NCBI RefSeq assembly: GCF_049389645.1
Contig: NZ_CP186540.1
Location: 1,674,001 to 1,738,000, forward strand
Source of the DNA: Alkalibacterium sp049389645
GTDB lineage: Bacteria > Bacillota > Bacilli > Lactobacillales > Carnobacteriaceae_A
Length of the DNA stretch: 64,000 bases
Direction of reading: 5' to 3'
Under the pieces are notes generated by a model. It was not told where the DNA came from and searched no databases. It saw only the letters and a list, made by a program, of their open reading frames with translations. Below are positions 1 through 9,008 of the stretch, one piece after another (positions within the stretch are counted from its first letter, which is position 1; every line of letters starts with the position of its first letter). Both the position numbers and the translations under genes were made by a program.

Positions 1-12
1 GGAGGGGAACCG

Positions 13-915
13 ATGGACATTACTCAAATGAAATATTTTATTACCATTATAGAATGTGGCTGTAATCTTTCGGTAGCGGCCAAACGTATTCACATCTCTC
101 AATCCGCATTAAGTCAGTTTATTACTCATTTTGAAAAAGATGAAGAAGTCGAATTGTTTGTTCGGAAAAACGGGAGACTGGATGGTCCCACATCCAGCGG
201 GAAAAGAGTTTACAAACATGCTCTGGAAATTGTTAGTATGCATAAAGAAATGGAAGATATGATCAGAAAAGAAGCAGCCAAGCAAAAAGGAACGATTCGC
301 ATCGGCCTTCCGTCATTAATATTGACCGTGCTTTTCACTAATTTTTTCTCGAAATTCATCATAGAAAATCCTGATATTAAAATCGAATTGGTTGAAGAAG
401 GGTCGTATGAGTTGAAGCGAATGTTTTTTGAAAAAGACTTAGATTACGCTGTGCTAGTTGCACCGACCGATTTAGATTCTAAATCATATGAAGAACATGT
501 CATTCAAATCGATGAATATATTGCGTTCATGAATCCAAAACATCCCTTGGCAAGCCAGGAATCGATTAAATGGAAAGACCTGGATAATTTTCAGATCGGA
601 ACCTTCAGGGAATCTTTTATAACCAATCGACTGGTCAAAGACAAGATTCGAATGAAAAAATCAAAGGCCGAAGTGACTCTGACAGCTGCTTCGTGGGATT
701 TTCTAGTGGAAACAACGAATCATTCAGAAATTGTTTCTATTTTACCCGCACCGATCAAACGGTATTTGAACAACGAGCAGGTTGTAATGAAACCTTTTGA
801 TGATCCGATTCCATTTAACGTCATGCTCTGTAGACCAGTAAAACCCTCGTATACACCTGTGGAAACGTTTATCCACGAATCGATGCTGAGTTACTTTTAT
901 CAACCGATCGATTGA
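13..915 (+). CDS. LysR-family transcriptional regulator
   Basis: A 300-residue protein of normal LysR length. Residues 1-60 form the winged helix-turn-helix (NLSVAAKRIHISQSALSQF is the recognition region), and about 90-295 form the periplasmic-binding-like effector domain (GTIRIGLPSL opens it). The ATG at 13 follows a GGAGGGG ribosome site at the very left edge of the window. It is co-directional with the CoA-ester operon that begins 390 bp downstream and is separated from it by a strong terminator. Control of that operon is therefore an inference from position, since LysR proteins often act on neighbours. The effector is unknown; a CoA ester or organic acid would fit. The regulator family is certain, the target is not. 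Confidence 0.9.
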   Translation: MDITQMKYFITIIECGCNLSVAAKRIHISQSALSQFITHFEKDEEVELFVRKNGRLDGPTSSGKRVYKHALEIVSMHKEMEDMIRKEAAKQKGTIRIGLPSLILTVLFTNFFSKFIIENPDIKIELVEEGSYELKRMFFEKDLDYAVLVAPTDLDSKSYEEHVIQIDEYIAFMNPKHPLASQESIKWKDLDNFQIGTFRESFITNRLVKDKIRMKKSKAEVTLTAASWDFLVETTNHSEIVSILPAPIKRYLNNEQVVMKPFDDPIPFNVMLCRPVKPSYTPVETFIHESMLSYFYQPID

Positions 916-1041
916 GGGTTTATCGGCTCATGATAAATAAAAGAAAATGTATAGTTTATATTAAAATGTTTATTTATATAAGATAGTGAAAAAATATACT
1001 TTACCGAATTTAAAAATTACTTTTAAATTCAGTATGTGGTT

Positions 1042-1087
1042 ACAGCCAATGCACTGTTATTAACAGTTGTTTGGCTGTTTTTTTTTT
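1042..1087 (+). terminator. Rho-independent terminator after the LysR gene
   Basis: ACAGCCAA and TTGGCTGT form the outer stem, ACTGTT and AACAGT form the inner one, and a run of ten T follows. The rest of the 392-bp gap (to 1307) holds the operon leader. I see no further gene there. Confidence 0.85.
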
Positions 1088-1307
1088 GAATAAACAGTTA
1101 GCGTAAATCATTGTGAAAACAGGAGTATGCAATGAGTTTGAATGCCAAGGCAACTATTAATTGAGCTTATAGATGCCTTAATAATTGCTTGGTAGACGAG
1201 GGGCTTGATGGTTGATAATATGGGCTTGTAAACGTTTCACTCGCGTTTTACAACTTACACTTTAACTTACATTTAACCGTTTAAACTTATACTGGAGGAA
1301 ATTATTC

Positions 1308-2489
1308 ATGCGTGAAGCAGTAATTGTAGAAGCAGTAAGAACCCCACTTGGAAGTTTCGGTGGAGCATTGAAAGATGTTTCAGCAGTAGACCTTGGGGCT
1401 CTTGTCGTAAGGAAAGCAATGGAAAGAATAAATCTTAAACCCGAAGAAGTAGATGAACTTATTTTTGGTAACGTTTTAAGTGCGGGACTCGGCCAGAACG
1501 TTGCCCGTCAGGTAGCGGTAAAAGCAGGCATTCCAAAAAGTAAACCATCATTTTCCATCAATAAAGTATGTGGATCAGGATTGAAAACAGTCGCTCTAGC
1601 TGCTCAGTCGATCCTACTTGGAGACAGCGACGTGGTCATAGCCGGTGGAACAGAAAGCATGAGTCAATCACCCTATGTACTGCAGGATAGTCGCTGGGGA
1701 AAACGAATGGGCGATGGAAAAATGGTAGACACCATGTTGAAAGATGGATTAGTTGATGCTTTTAGTGACATTCACATGGGAGTAACTGCAGAAAACATCG
1801 TAGAAAAATACAAATTCACAAGAGAACAGCAGGACGAACTAGCTGTACGCAGTCAAAACAGTGCAGAGCAAGCCATAAAATCAAATCGATTTAAAGAAGA
1901 AATTGTTCCTGTTGAAATTCCTCAAAGAAAAGGGGATCCGATTACAGTAGATACCGATGAATATCCGAGATTTGGAACGACTATGGAATCTATGAGTAAA
2001 CTAAGACCAGCATTTAAGAAGGATGGCGGGTCAGTCACTGCAGGGAACTCATCAGGCTTGAATGATGGGGCAGCGGCACTTATTATGATGAGTCGAGAAA
2101 AAGCGGAAGAACTTGGACTGAAGCCGTTAGCTACAATCAAGTCTTATGCAAGTGCAGGCGTAGAACCTGAAATAATGGGATGTGGTCCTATTCCAGCTAC
2201 ACGAAAAGCACTGGAAAAAGCAAACTTATCTGTTGGGGATTTGGACTTGATCGAAGCAAATGAAGCATTTGCAGCGCAGGCCTTAAGTGTAATAACTGAC
2301 TTGGAATTCGATACAGACATCGTCAATGTCAACGGTGGGGCGATTGCCTTAGGTCATCCGATCGGAGCAAGCGGTGCACGGATTTTAGTCACTTTACTTC
2401 ATGAAATGGAAAAACGCGACTCTCAATACGGATTGGCTACCCTTTGTATCGGTGGCGGTCAAGGAATGTCAGTAATCGTTGAGAGATAA
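1308..2489 (+). CDS. Acetyl-CoA C-acetyltransferase (thiolase)
   Basis: A 393-residue type II thiolase that condenses two acetyl-CoA to acetoacetyl-CoA, or cleaves it in reverse. The nucleophilic Cys88 lies in NKVCGSG, His350 in ALGHPIGASG and the acid-base Cys380 in CIGGGQG, so all three catalytic residues are present at the family's usual places. The ATG is preceded by ACTGGAGGAAATT. It is the first gene of a five-gene operon and is followed 48 bp later by the acyl-CoA dehydrogenase. The protein alone cannot show whether the flux is synthetic (butyrate-type) or degradative (beta-oxidation). Thiolase identity is very secure; the short-chain preference is inferred from length and neighbours. 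Confidence 0.95.
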   Translation: MREAVIVEAVRTPLGSFGGALKDVSAVDLGALVVRKAMERINLKPEEVDELIFGNVLSAGLGQNVARQVAVKAGIPKSKPSFSINKVCGSGLKTVALAAQSILLGDSDVVIAGGTESMSQSPYVLQDSRWGKRMGDGKMVDTMLKDGLVDAFSDIHMGVTAENIVEKYKFTREQQDELAVRSQNSAEQAIKSNRFKEEIVPVEIPQRKGDPITVDTDEYPRFGTTMESMSKLRPAFKKDGGSVTAGNSSGLNDGAAALIMMSREKAEELGLKPLATIKSYASAGVEPEIMGCGPIPATRKALEKANLSVGDLDLIEANEAFAAQALSVITDLEFDTDIVNVNGGAIALGHPIGASGARILVTLLHEMEKRDSQYGLATLCIGGGQGMSVIVER

Positions 2490-2537
2490 GTATACTAAAG
2501 TACAAAAAGGGAAACAACATTAAAAGGAGGAATTGGG

Positions 2538-3656
2538 ATGGCAATACGTTCAATCACAGACATTTCGGAATCTGTTTTTCGCTATGCAGGATCCGAATTG
2601 AAGGAAAAAGCAAAAGAATATGATCAAAATGACTGTTTTCCAAGAGAGTCATTTGATTATTTAGCGGATTTGGGCGTATTGCGTATTCCTTTCACTCGTG
2701 AACAAGGCGGGCTTGGAGGATCTTTGAAGGATGTTTTATCGATCATAAAAACTGTGTCGACAGCTTGTGCCTCTACAGCAAGCGTCCTGCTGACTCAACT
2801 GTCTTTTGGGATCACTCCTTTATATATGTATGGGACAGATGAACAAAAGAGGAAATATCTACCTGATTTACTTAATGGGCAACAATTGGGAGCCTATGCA
2901 TTCAATGAAATCGAATCAGGAAGTGATATATCTCAGATCGAGACGAAAGCAATCGAAAAAGAAGACTGCTGGGAACTTACTGGGAGCAAGCATTATATAT
3001 CCAATGCTGGTGAAGCGTCCATTTATTCAGTGGTCAGTCGGATGGAATTTATAAATGGAGAAAAGGGTTATGGAATTTTTCTTGTCAACCCTGAAATGAA
3101 AGGGTTTTCTGTCGGAGTTCAAGAAGAAAAAATGGGGATTCGCGGATTACCTGTCGCTTCTCTATCATTTCAAAATGTTCAAGTACCTAAAGAAAACGTA
3201 CTTGGGGGGAAAGCTTTAGGCGAGGACGCATGCTATGCCGTAAAAAATTCCAACAAGTTATACGTAGCAGCCCAAGCGATCGGGATTGCTGAAGGAGTTT
3301 TTGAGCAGGCAATGAAGTATATGCAAAAGGACCGTCAGTTTGGAAAGCGACTGATCGATCTCCCGAACAATCAATTTGAAATGGCCGATGCCTATACTGA
3401 ATTATTTGCAGCAAAAGCTCTTCTGGATAAAATAGAAATTTTCGATCCGAAAGATTCTGTCCTCCATAGTATGGTGAAACTAAAAGCAACTTCTGTTGCG
3501 GTAGAAACAGCTAAGACTGCCTTACATTTAACTGGAGGGTATGGGGTCATGCGGAACAATAGTATTGAGCGTTATGTAAGAGATGCTGAGCTGACTCAGA
3601 TTTATGGGGGCGGAAACGATACGCAGAAATCCTTGCTGGCGCGTAACTGGCTTTAA
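2538..3656 (+). CDS. Acyl-CoA dehydrogenase family protein, catalytic glutamate not evident
   Basis: A 372-residue protein with the full acyl-CoA dehydrogenase fold: an alpha-helical N-domain, the FAD/substrate region (FNEIESGSD, WELTGSKHYISNAG) and the C-terminal helices (DRQFGKRLIDLPNNQF, GGYGVMRNNSIERYVRDA). In short-chain enzymes the catalytic base is the Glu of IYEGT near the C-terminus; here that site reads IYGGGNDTQ, with Gly in its place. The alternative position used by isovaleryl- and long-chain enzymes aligns with Asn in NKLYVAAQA. The protein may therefore use another base, work with altered chemistry, or be poorly active as a dehydrogenase. An AAGGAGG site lies before the ATG. 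In the operon it occupies the butyryl-CoA/crotonyl-CoA step. No etfAB genes for its electron carrier are in the window. Confidence 0.88.
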   Translation: MAIRSITDISESVFRYAGSELKEKAKEYDQNDCFPRESFDYLADLGVLRIPFTREQGGLGGSLKDVLSIIKTVSTACASTASVLLTQLSFGITPLYMYGTDEQKRKYLPDLLNGQQLGAYAFNEIESGSDISQIETKAIEKEDCWELTGSKHYISNAGEASIYSVVSRMEFINGEKGYGIFLVNPEMKGFSVGVQEEKMGIRGLPVASLSFQNVQVPKENVLGGKALGEDACYAVKNSNKLYVAAQAIGIAEGVFEQAMKYMQKDRQFGKRLIDLPNNQFEMADAYTELFAAKALLDKIEIFDPKDSVLHSMVKLKATSVAVETAKTALHLTGGYGVMRNNSIERYVRDAELTQIYGGGNDTQKSLLARNWL

Positions 3657-3734
3657 GGTATCAATAGAAAATAAGTGTTTGGAAAAAATCTAAAAAATGA
3701 ATTTTGCATAAAAAGAAAGGAAGATAATCAGTTT

Positions 3735-4586
3735 ATGGAAATCAGCAAAGTGATGGTGATCGGTTCTGGGACCATGGGGAGCGGAATTGCCCAAGTGTTG
3801 GCTGAAAACGGCTATGAAGTTATTTTAAATGATATAAAAATGGAGTTTGTTGAAAGAGGTCAGCAATCGATCATCAAACGATTGGAAAAAGATGTAACGA
3901 AAGAACGGAAAACTGAGAAAGAAAAAGATGAGATCATCAGTCGACTAAAAGTATCGACAGACTATTCAGATGCTAAAGATGTTCAGTTGGTCATCGAAGC
4001 GGCAACTGAAAACAAAGCAATCAAACTGGATATTTTTAAAAAGATAGCCGAAATCGCTCCGGAGGAAACTATTTTAGCGAGTAATACCTCTTCATTATCT
4101 ATTACGGAGATCGCCAATGCCACTAATCGTCCTGAAAAAACAATCGGCATGCACTTCTTTAATCCAGTTCCGGTGATGAAACTAGTTGAAGTCACACGTG
4201 CTCTGACAACTGATAAGCATACTGCAGAAACAGTGCTTGATTTGAGTGAGAAAATTGGAAAGACAGCTATCGATGTAACAGATTCTCCTGGATTTGTAGT
4301 GAACCGTATTCTTATTCCCATGATCAATGAAGCAATCTTTACCGTATATGAAGGGATCGCAACGATGGAAGAAGTGGATGAGTCAATGAAATTGGGTGCC
4401 AATCATCCAATGGGACCGATTGCATTAGCTGATTATATTGGATTGGATGTCTGCTTAGCCATCATGACTGTTCTATATGAGGGGTTCAATGATTCGAAAT
4501 ACCGCCCGTGTCCGTTACTGAAAAAACATGTAGAAGCGGGAAGGTTAGGCAGGAAAACAGGTCGCGGCTTCTATAATTATTCTTAA
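3735..4586 (+). CDS. 3-hydroxybutyryl-CoA dehydrogenase
   Basis: A 283-residue NAD(P)-dependent enzyme interconverting acetoacetyl-CoA and 3-hydroxybutyryl-CoA. The Rossmann motif VIGSGTMGSG is at residues 8-17, and the catalytic His140 and Glu152 are in MHFFNPVPVMKLVE. A C-terminal 3HCDH domain ends in GRKTGRGFYNYS. The reading frame is open 60 bp upstream to a GTG at 3675 without a ribosome site. I chose ATG 3735 because it follows an AAGGAA and gives the normal family length of about 282. It is the third gene of the operon, 11 bp ahead of the crotonase gene. Confidence 0.94.
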   Translation: MEISKVMVIGSGTMGSGIAQVLAENGYEVILNDIKMEFVERGQQSIIKRLEKDVTKERKTEKEKDEIISRLKVSTDYSDAKDVQLVIEAATENKAIKLDIFKKIAEIAPEETILASNTSSLSITEIANATNRPEKTIGMHFFNPVPVMKLVEVTRALTTDKHTAETVLDLSEKIGKTAIDVTDSPGFVVNRILIPMINEAIFTVYEGIATMEEVDESMKLGANHPMGPIALADYIGLDVCLAIMTVLYEGFNDSKYRPCPLLKKHVEAGRLGRKTGRGFYNYS

Positions 4587-4597
4587 GGAGAATGAAT

Positions 4598-5383
4598 ATG
4601 ACAAAGTATGACACGTTAAAATTTAGTAAAAGCAAGGGAATCGGAACGCTGACGATCAACCGACCTAAAAATATGAATGCATTGAATATGCAGGTGCTCA
4701 GAGAGTTAAACATCATTCTTGAAGACATTGGTAAAGATGAGGCGGTCCAGGTCCTGATCGTTACAGGGTCTGGGGAAAAAGCGTTTGTTGCCGGAGCCGA
4801 TATCAATGAAATGAAAGATAAAAATGCATCAGAGGGACGAGAGTTTTCAACATTCGGGAATAAAGTCTTCAGCAAGCTTGAAAACTTGCGTCAACCTTCT
4901 ATTGCTGCAGTCAATGGGTTTGCTCTAGGTGGTGGGTGCGAATTGGCGATGGCATGTGATGTCCGTATCGGTGCAGAAAATGCGAAATTTGGACAACCTG
5001 AAGTAGGGTTAGGCATTATCCCCGGCTTCGGAGGTACCCAGCGCTTAAGCCGAATAGTCGGATTAAGTAAAGCAAAAGAACTGATCTATACAGCTAAAAC
5101 GGTGAATGCAGAAGAGGCTTTTAATATGAATTTATTAAATAAAATCACTGAGTCAAGTAACTTAATGGCAGAAGCTAGGTTGATGGCACAATCGATTATT
5201 AAACAGGCACCTTTAGCGATTGAAGCAAGTAAGATAGCAATCAATCACGGATATGAAATGGACTTGAGCCATGCACTTGAAATGGAAGCCGAGCTGTTCG
5301 GCGGATTATTTGCTACAGCTGACCAGAAAGAAGGAATGACCGCTTTTACTGAAAAAATAAAAGCTGTATTCAATCGACAATAA
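4598..5383 (+). CDS. Enoyl-CoA hydratase / crotonase
   Basis: A 261-residue crotonase hydrating crotonyl-CoA to 3-hydroxybutyryl-CoA, or the reverse. The oxyanion-hole region is AVNGFALGGGCELA with Glu115, and the second catalytic Glu135 is in FGQPEVGLGIIPGFGGTQRL; both are intact. The ATG at 4598 is chosen over the in-frame ATG at 4592 because AAGGAG ends directly before the earlier codon, leaving proper spacing only to the later one. It is the fourth gene of the operon. Confidence 0.94.
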   Translation: MTKYDTLKFSKSKGIGTLTINRPKNMNALNMQVLRELNIILEDIGKDEAVQVLIVTGSGEKAFVAGADINEMKDKNASEGREFSTFGNKVFSKLENLRQPSIAAVNGFALGGGCELAMACDVRIGAENAKFGQPEVGLGIIPGFGGTQRLSRIVGLSKAKELIYTAKTVNAEEAFNMNLLNKITESSNLMAEARLMAQSIIKQAPLAIEASKIAINHGYEMDLSHALEMEAELFGGLFATADQKEGMTAFTEKIKAVFNRQ

Positions 5384-5446
5384 ACAGGACTAAAATACAC
5401 GTGAATAAAACAATCAATTGACAAATAGTCGAACGGAGGAAAAAAT

Positions 5447-6754
5447 ATGACTGATTATAAAAATTTATATAATGAAAAGTTAACGACTCCAAAAGAAGCA
5501 GTACAATTAGTAAATCCGGGTGAAGAAATCGTGTTTCCTGTCAATCCAGGCGAGCCGCCAATGCTGCTGGAGGCTATTCCCCAAAATAAAAAGCTAGAGG
5601 GCAATTATTTACATCGGATGCTGCCAAGTTCTGGACCTCTAGACATCTCTCCACATAAGCTTAAACAAGTCTCTATCTTTTTATCAGGAGCGGACCGTAA
5701 ATATTACCGAGAAGGATTCATCGATTTTCTACCTAATCACTTTTCAGATATCCCGTCTCTCTTGTTAAAGCGTACTGCCCACCCAGTGATTATGGCGACG
5801 GTTTCTCCGATGGATGATGAAGGGAATTTCTCACTTGGAACGAGCCCGTCTTATGTTGCCTCGCTGATCGAACATGCCAAAACGATCATTTTAGAAGTGA
5901 ATGAAAAAATGCCACGGACATTTGGAGATAAGAATAGGATTCATATCAGCCAAGTGGATGCTTTGATTGAAAACACGGTGGATCTGCCTGAATTACCCAC
6001 GCCGAAGTTGTCAGAGAAAGATCTGGAAATCGGCAACATCATTGGTAACATCGTTAAAGATGGAGATACTCTTCAAATAGGTTTTGGTTCGATGCCTAAT
6101 GCAGTTATGGAATGTATAATGGATAAAAAAGATTTAGGTGTCTACAGTGAGATGCTTCCGGACAAAATCGTGGATCTATATGAACTAGGCGTGGTCACTA
6201 ATAAACACAACCCGGTTTCTCCAGGAAAAACGATTTCAACGTTTGCCATTGGATCGAAACGATTATATGAATTTATGAATAACAATAAAGATATTGTAAT
6301 GCTTCCATGCGATGTAACGAACAGCCCAGTTAACATCGCGAAAGTAGATAATCTGGTGTCGATCAATTCATCGGTAGAAGTGGATTTTTACGGGCAGTGC
6401 AATTCTGAATCAGTTGGCGGAATGCTATATTCGTCTACAGGCGGACAAGCTGATTTTACAAAAGGGGTACGTATGACAAAAGATGGACGTGGAGTGATTT
6501 GTTTATATTCGACGGCCAAGAAAGATACGATTTCTACAATTGTATCTGAGCTGGCTCACGGATCGATTGTTTCGACATCTAAAAATGATGTGGATACAGT
6601 TGTAACTGAGTATGGTAAAGCTGAACTGATCGGGAAAACGTTCAGTGAACGCGCGGAAGCACTGATTGCAATAGCACATCCAGATTTCCGAGCGGAGTTA
6701 CGTCAAAGAGCAATCGATAAAAAACTGATAGTTGAAGAAACGGTATTAGTATAA
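5447..6754 (+). CDS. Acetyl-CoA hydrolase/transferase family CoA-transferase
   Basis: A 435-residue family I-type CoA-transferase resembling butyryl-CoA:acetate and 4-hydroxybutyrate CoA-transferases. Visible landmarks are SPMDDEGNFSLG (120-131), LQIGFGSMPNAV (209-220), the YSEMLPDKIVDL segment (233-244) and the probable catalytic Glu321 in FYGQCNSES. It is the last gene of the operon and precedes a terminator. With the other four enzymes it could turn butyryl-CoA plus acetate into butyrate plus acetyl-CoA, or activate a short-chain acid for oxidation. The exact acyl substrate cannot be read from sequence. The ribosome site is GGAGGAAAAAAT. Confidence 0.9.
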   Translation: MTDYKNLYNEKLTTPKEAVQLVNPGEEIVFPVNPGEPPMLLEAIPQNKKLEGNYLHRMLPSSGPLDISPHKLKQVSIFLSGADRKYYREGFIDFLPNHFSDIPSLLLKRTAHPVIMATVSPMDDEGNFSLGTSPSYVASLIEHAKTIILEVNEKMPRTFGDKNRIHISQVDALIENTVDLPELPTPKLSEKDLEIGNIIGNIVKDGDTLQIGFGSMPNAVMECIMDKKDLGVYSEMLPDKIVDLYELGVVTNKHNPVSPGKTISTFAIGSKRLYEFMNNNKDIVMLPCDVTNSPVNIAKVDNLVSINSSVEVDFYGQCNSESVGGMLYSSTGGQADFTKGVRMTKDGRGVICLYSTAKKDTISTIVSELAHGSIVSTSKNDVDTVVTEYGKAELIGKTFSERAEALIAIAHPDFRAELRQRAIDKKLIVEETVLV

Positions 6755-6776
6755 CTGGTTTTTTCTTATCTTAATA

Positions 6777-6826
6777 AATAAGCCTTGAAGTCAGAATTAA
6801 AACAAGACTTCAGGGCTTATTTTGTT
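6777..6826 (+). terminator. Terminator of the CoA-ester operon
   Basis: AATAAGCCTTGAAGTC pairs with GACTTCAGGGCTTATT across a short A-rich loop, followed by TTGTT. It closes the operon just after the CoA-transferase gene. Confidence 0.8.
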
Positions 6827-6976
6827 ATAACGGCTAAATGATCTGTTCTACCATCTCGTATGAAATCAAATGTTCAGTTCAGTTTTGATAATAGAGATAT
6901 TTAAAATAAGTCCAGCGGGATGCTTTAAAATAAAGGGGAATTAGTTGAAGATAAGCATCATAGAAATGACCGTTAA

Positions 6977-7380
6977 CTGCCAACCCAATGATTTTGTTTC
7001 CTGAGTGGCCAGTCTTACTTTTTTAAGTGTCGACTGAGCGAGCACCAACATGGGAGCGGGCAGTATCGTCATCGACTAGTGACCACTCAGGCCTAACTCT
7101 TTCGAATGCTGATACTAATGACCCCTATTAGTGACCAGTCAAAGATCAAAAGCTTTGGAGCGGTAAGTATAGCTCCTCAGTAGTAACCACCCGATGAAAA
7201 GCAATCCGCGAGCGGTAAGTATAAGCCCCGCTGGTGACCGCTGGTATAGAAGTAAATAATGAGTCGTGACTATATGAAGCCCCAAGCTCCCACCCGTTAT
7301 TATAGATCACTTGTGAGTAGTCACTAAATCGTTCTCAAGTGACCACTCAAGGCGGAATGTTTCCAGTGGGGATTTAATTT
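6977..7380. repeat. Intergenic imperfect tandem array 1, about 52-bp period
   Basis: Within the 780-bp gene-free gap, degenerate units recur every 51-53 bp. Unit starts marked by a GACCAC-like word lie near 6977, 7029, 7081, 7133, 7185, 7236, 7288 and 7341, and most units end in TAGT, TGGT or AAGT. Mid-unit words include GAGCGGTAAGTAT (two close copies, at 7158 and 7210) and GAGTGG. Arms of the type ACCACTC and GAGTGG can pair: CCTGAGTGG at 7000 is the exact reverse complement of CCACTCAGG at 7083. No open reading frame of interest crosses it. It has the same period as the arrays at 31.5 and 41.6 kb. Confidence 0.7.
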
Positions 7381-7535
7381 GAAAAATCACTGTTGTAAGG
7401 AAAACCTTTGAAGTTGAAGGCGTCTTTTTGTAAATTGATTTCACTAGAAAGGACAAGAGTCTGTGTGCAGGTTGAACATAATGTTTGAAAAGGTTTTCTT
7501 TTTTCTTTTTATAACTAGTAAAAGAGAAAATTTCC

Positions 7536-8039
7536 GTGTATAATGAGAATGAGGTGAGAGAAATATTAAAATTCAATGAATTAACTGAGCGTGACAAAAA
7601 GAAGAGATATAAAGCCCTCTTTGTTTTGCCTTCCAGTGCCGTTTTGTTTCTGCTCTTTTCAGAAAACTTCAATTATATATTCATGTCATTTGTGGTCGTC
7701 GCATTTATTCTCATTGAGCTGATTATTTTTGGATTAATGGATACAAAATACCATTACGCATTAAGTGATTTTTTAAAAGACAGTCTCTACTTGATTTTAT
7801 CAAGTTTTATTATTACCTATGCTGCTGCACCGATTGTTTTGAAGCTATTCACCAGACAGATGAACCTTTCTGATTCTGCGCTTAATGGCCTGAAATTCTT
7901 TATTGCCATGCTATTATTGTACGGAACATGGTTCAGTATTGTTTTGCTGCAAAGTAAAATGAGGAAACGTTCTGAGAGATGGAAATGGGATGTGACTGGA
8001 TTCTTCAGTAATGATAAAAAAAAATTTGAAGAGATATAA
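7536..8039 (+). CDS. Hypothetical four-helix membrane protein
   Basis: Up to 167 residues with four predicted membrane spans (about residues 28-46, 50-70, 85-108 and 122-142), a charged N-terminus (ELTERDKKKRYK) and a Lys-rich C-terminus. I do not recognise the family. The start is uncertain: GTG 7536 has no clear ribosome site and overlaps a TATAAT at 7538, while GTG 7554 lies closer to GAATGAG. It stands alone between repeat array 1 and a bidirectional terminator, facing the membrane gene on the other strand. Confidence 0.6.
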   Translation: MYNENEVREILKFNELTERDKKKRYKALFVLPSSAVLFLLFSENFNYIFMSFVVVAFILIELIIFGLMDTKYHYALSDFLKDSLYLILSSFIITYAAAPIVLKLFTRQMNLSDSALNGLKFFIAMLLLYGTWFSIVLLQSKMRKRSERWKWDVTGFFSNDKKKFEEI

Positions 8040-8040
8040 A

Positions 8041-8070
8041 AAAGCCAGAGAAAAAAATCTCTGGCTTTCA
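8041..8070. terminator. Bidirectional terminator between convergent genes
   Basis: AAAGCCAGAGA and TCTCTGGCTTT form an 11-bp perfect stem around an A-rich loop, serving the gene ending at 8039 and the minus-strand gene ending at 8077. Confidence 0.85.
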
Positions 8071-8076
8071 GTTTGA

Positions 8077-8796
8077 TTATATAGATAACAATAAAACGGA
8101 ATAAAGCGATAAGCCCACCATAAATGAAGTGAGTCCGTTTCCGCGACAAGCAGGCAACTCGTCTTTAATGGCATTCAGCATTAATCCACCAGCAACAAAG
8201 GCTTCGAGTAATCCCACCAATAAGTGAGAAACATGAATGTTGGCGCCTAAAAGATAACCAGCTATGACACCGAGTACGAGAAGTTTTAATCCATAAGTGT
8301 CATATAATGCTTTAAAGTGATGACGTAACACCCAGTCATTGGTTAGGAAATGCAAGCCGATAGCTATTAAATAGATCAATGCAGTCATTGAGGATGTAAA
8401 TTGTTGAGTAGCTAATAATAATCCAATAATAAAGTTATACAAAAAGTATGAGCCAATATGAGCCCAAAATATCCCTGTAGAGGGCTGTGTGTTTCTCATT
8501 ATTTTTAAACGAGTTGATTTTAAAGCAACTTCTAAAAAGTAAAAAATAATAATACCTAATAGCATAGAACCAAAAATAACATGGGAGGCATTCGTTGCAT
8601 TTATATGGAACGTTTCCATCACTTCGTGTTCGTAGGTTCTAATCGTAGGAATGAGATGGAAAAAAACATAGGCGAGTGATATCCCACCGACAAAAGATGT
8701 AAATTGATTAATAGTAAATACGCGTAATTTAAAATGCTTTGATCCAATATGAATAAATGTAAAACCCAAAGCGACAGCCAAGGTTGTCACAGACAT
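8077..8796 (-). CDS. Seven- to eight-span membrane protein, ZIP-transporter-like
   Basis: A 239-residue integral membrane protein. Helices with buried His and acidic residues (AYVFFHLIPT, IGLHFLTNDW, EAFVAGGLMLNAIKDELP) recall ZIP metal transporters, but the classical HxxxD/HExPHE signatures are not exact, so metal transport is only a suggestion. The open frame starts at a TTG at 8814; I use ATG 8796 because GAAGGA precedes it at good spacing. It has its own upstream region, with 200 bp to the divergent acetyltransferase gene, and ends at the shared terminator. Confidence 0.65.
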   Translation of the reverse strand: MSVTTLAVALGFTFIHIGSKHFKLRVFTINQFTSFVGGISLAYVFFHLIPTIRTYEHEVMETFHINATNASHVIFGSMLLGIIIFYFLEVALKSTRLKIMRNTQPSTGIFWAHIGSYFLYNFIIGLLLATQQFTSSMTALIYLIAIGLHFLTNDWVLRHHFKALYDTYGLKLLVLGVIAGYLLGANIHVSHLLVGLLEAFVAGGLMLNAIKDELPACRGNGLTSFMVGLSLYSVLLLSI

Positions 8797-9008
8797 GCAG
8801 ATTCCTTCTTTCAATATATAATAAAAATAATCTCGAGCGTGAAGCCTATCATATTATAGTGCTATACATCGTAGCAGTCAACTTTTTTCATGATATTTTC
8901 TGAAAATTAAATTTACTTTTAAAATTTATCTTTATTTATTAAAATTAAAGTAAGGGCAGACTAAGTTAAAACCACATTTTATGCTGTCAGATAAGGAGTT
9001 GCAAGGAA

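Noticed and set aside
1227..1240. TGTAAACGTTTCAC before the thiolase gene as a cre site
   Set aside because: The left half fits, but the last three bases do not match the consensus and no promoter is clearly placed around it.
2538..3656. Pseudogene status for the acyl-CoA dehydrogenase
   Set aside because: The frame is full length with all other family motifs; loss of one residue does not show decay, so it is kept as a gene with an open question.
6977..7380. CRISPR array
   Set aside because: The whole unit is repeated with gradual divergence; there are no unique spacers between conserved repeats and no cas genes. The same holds for arrays 2 and 3.
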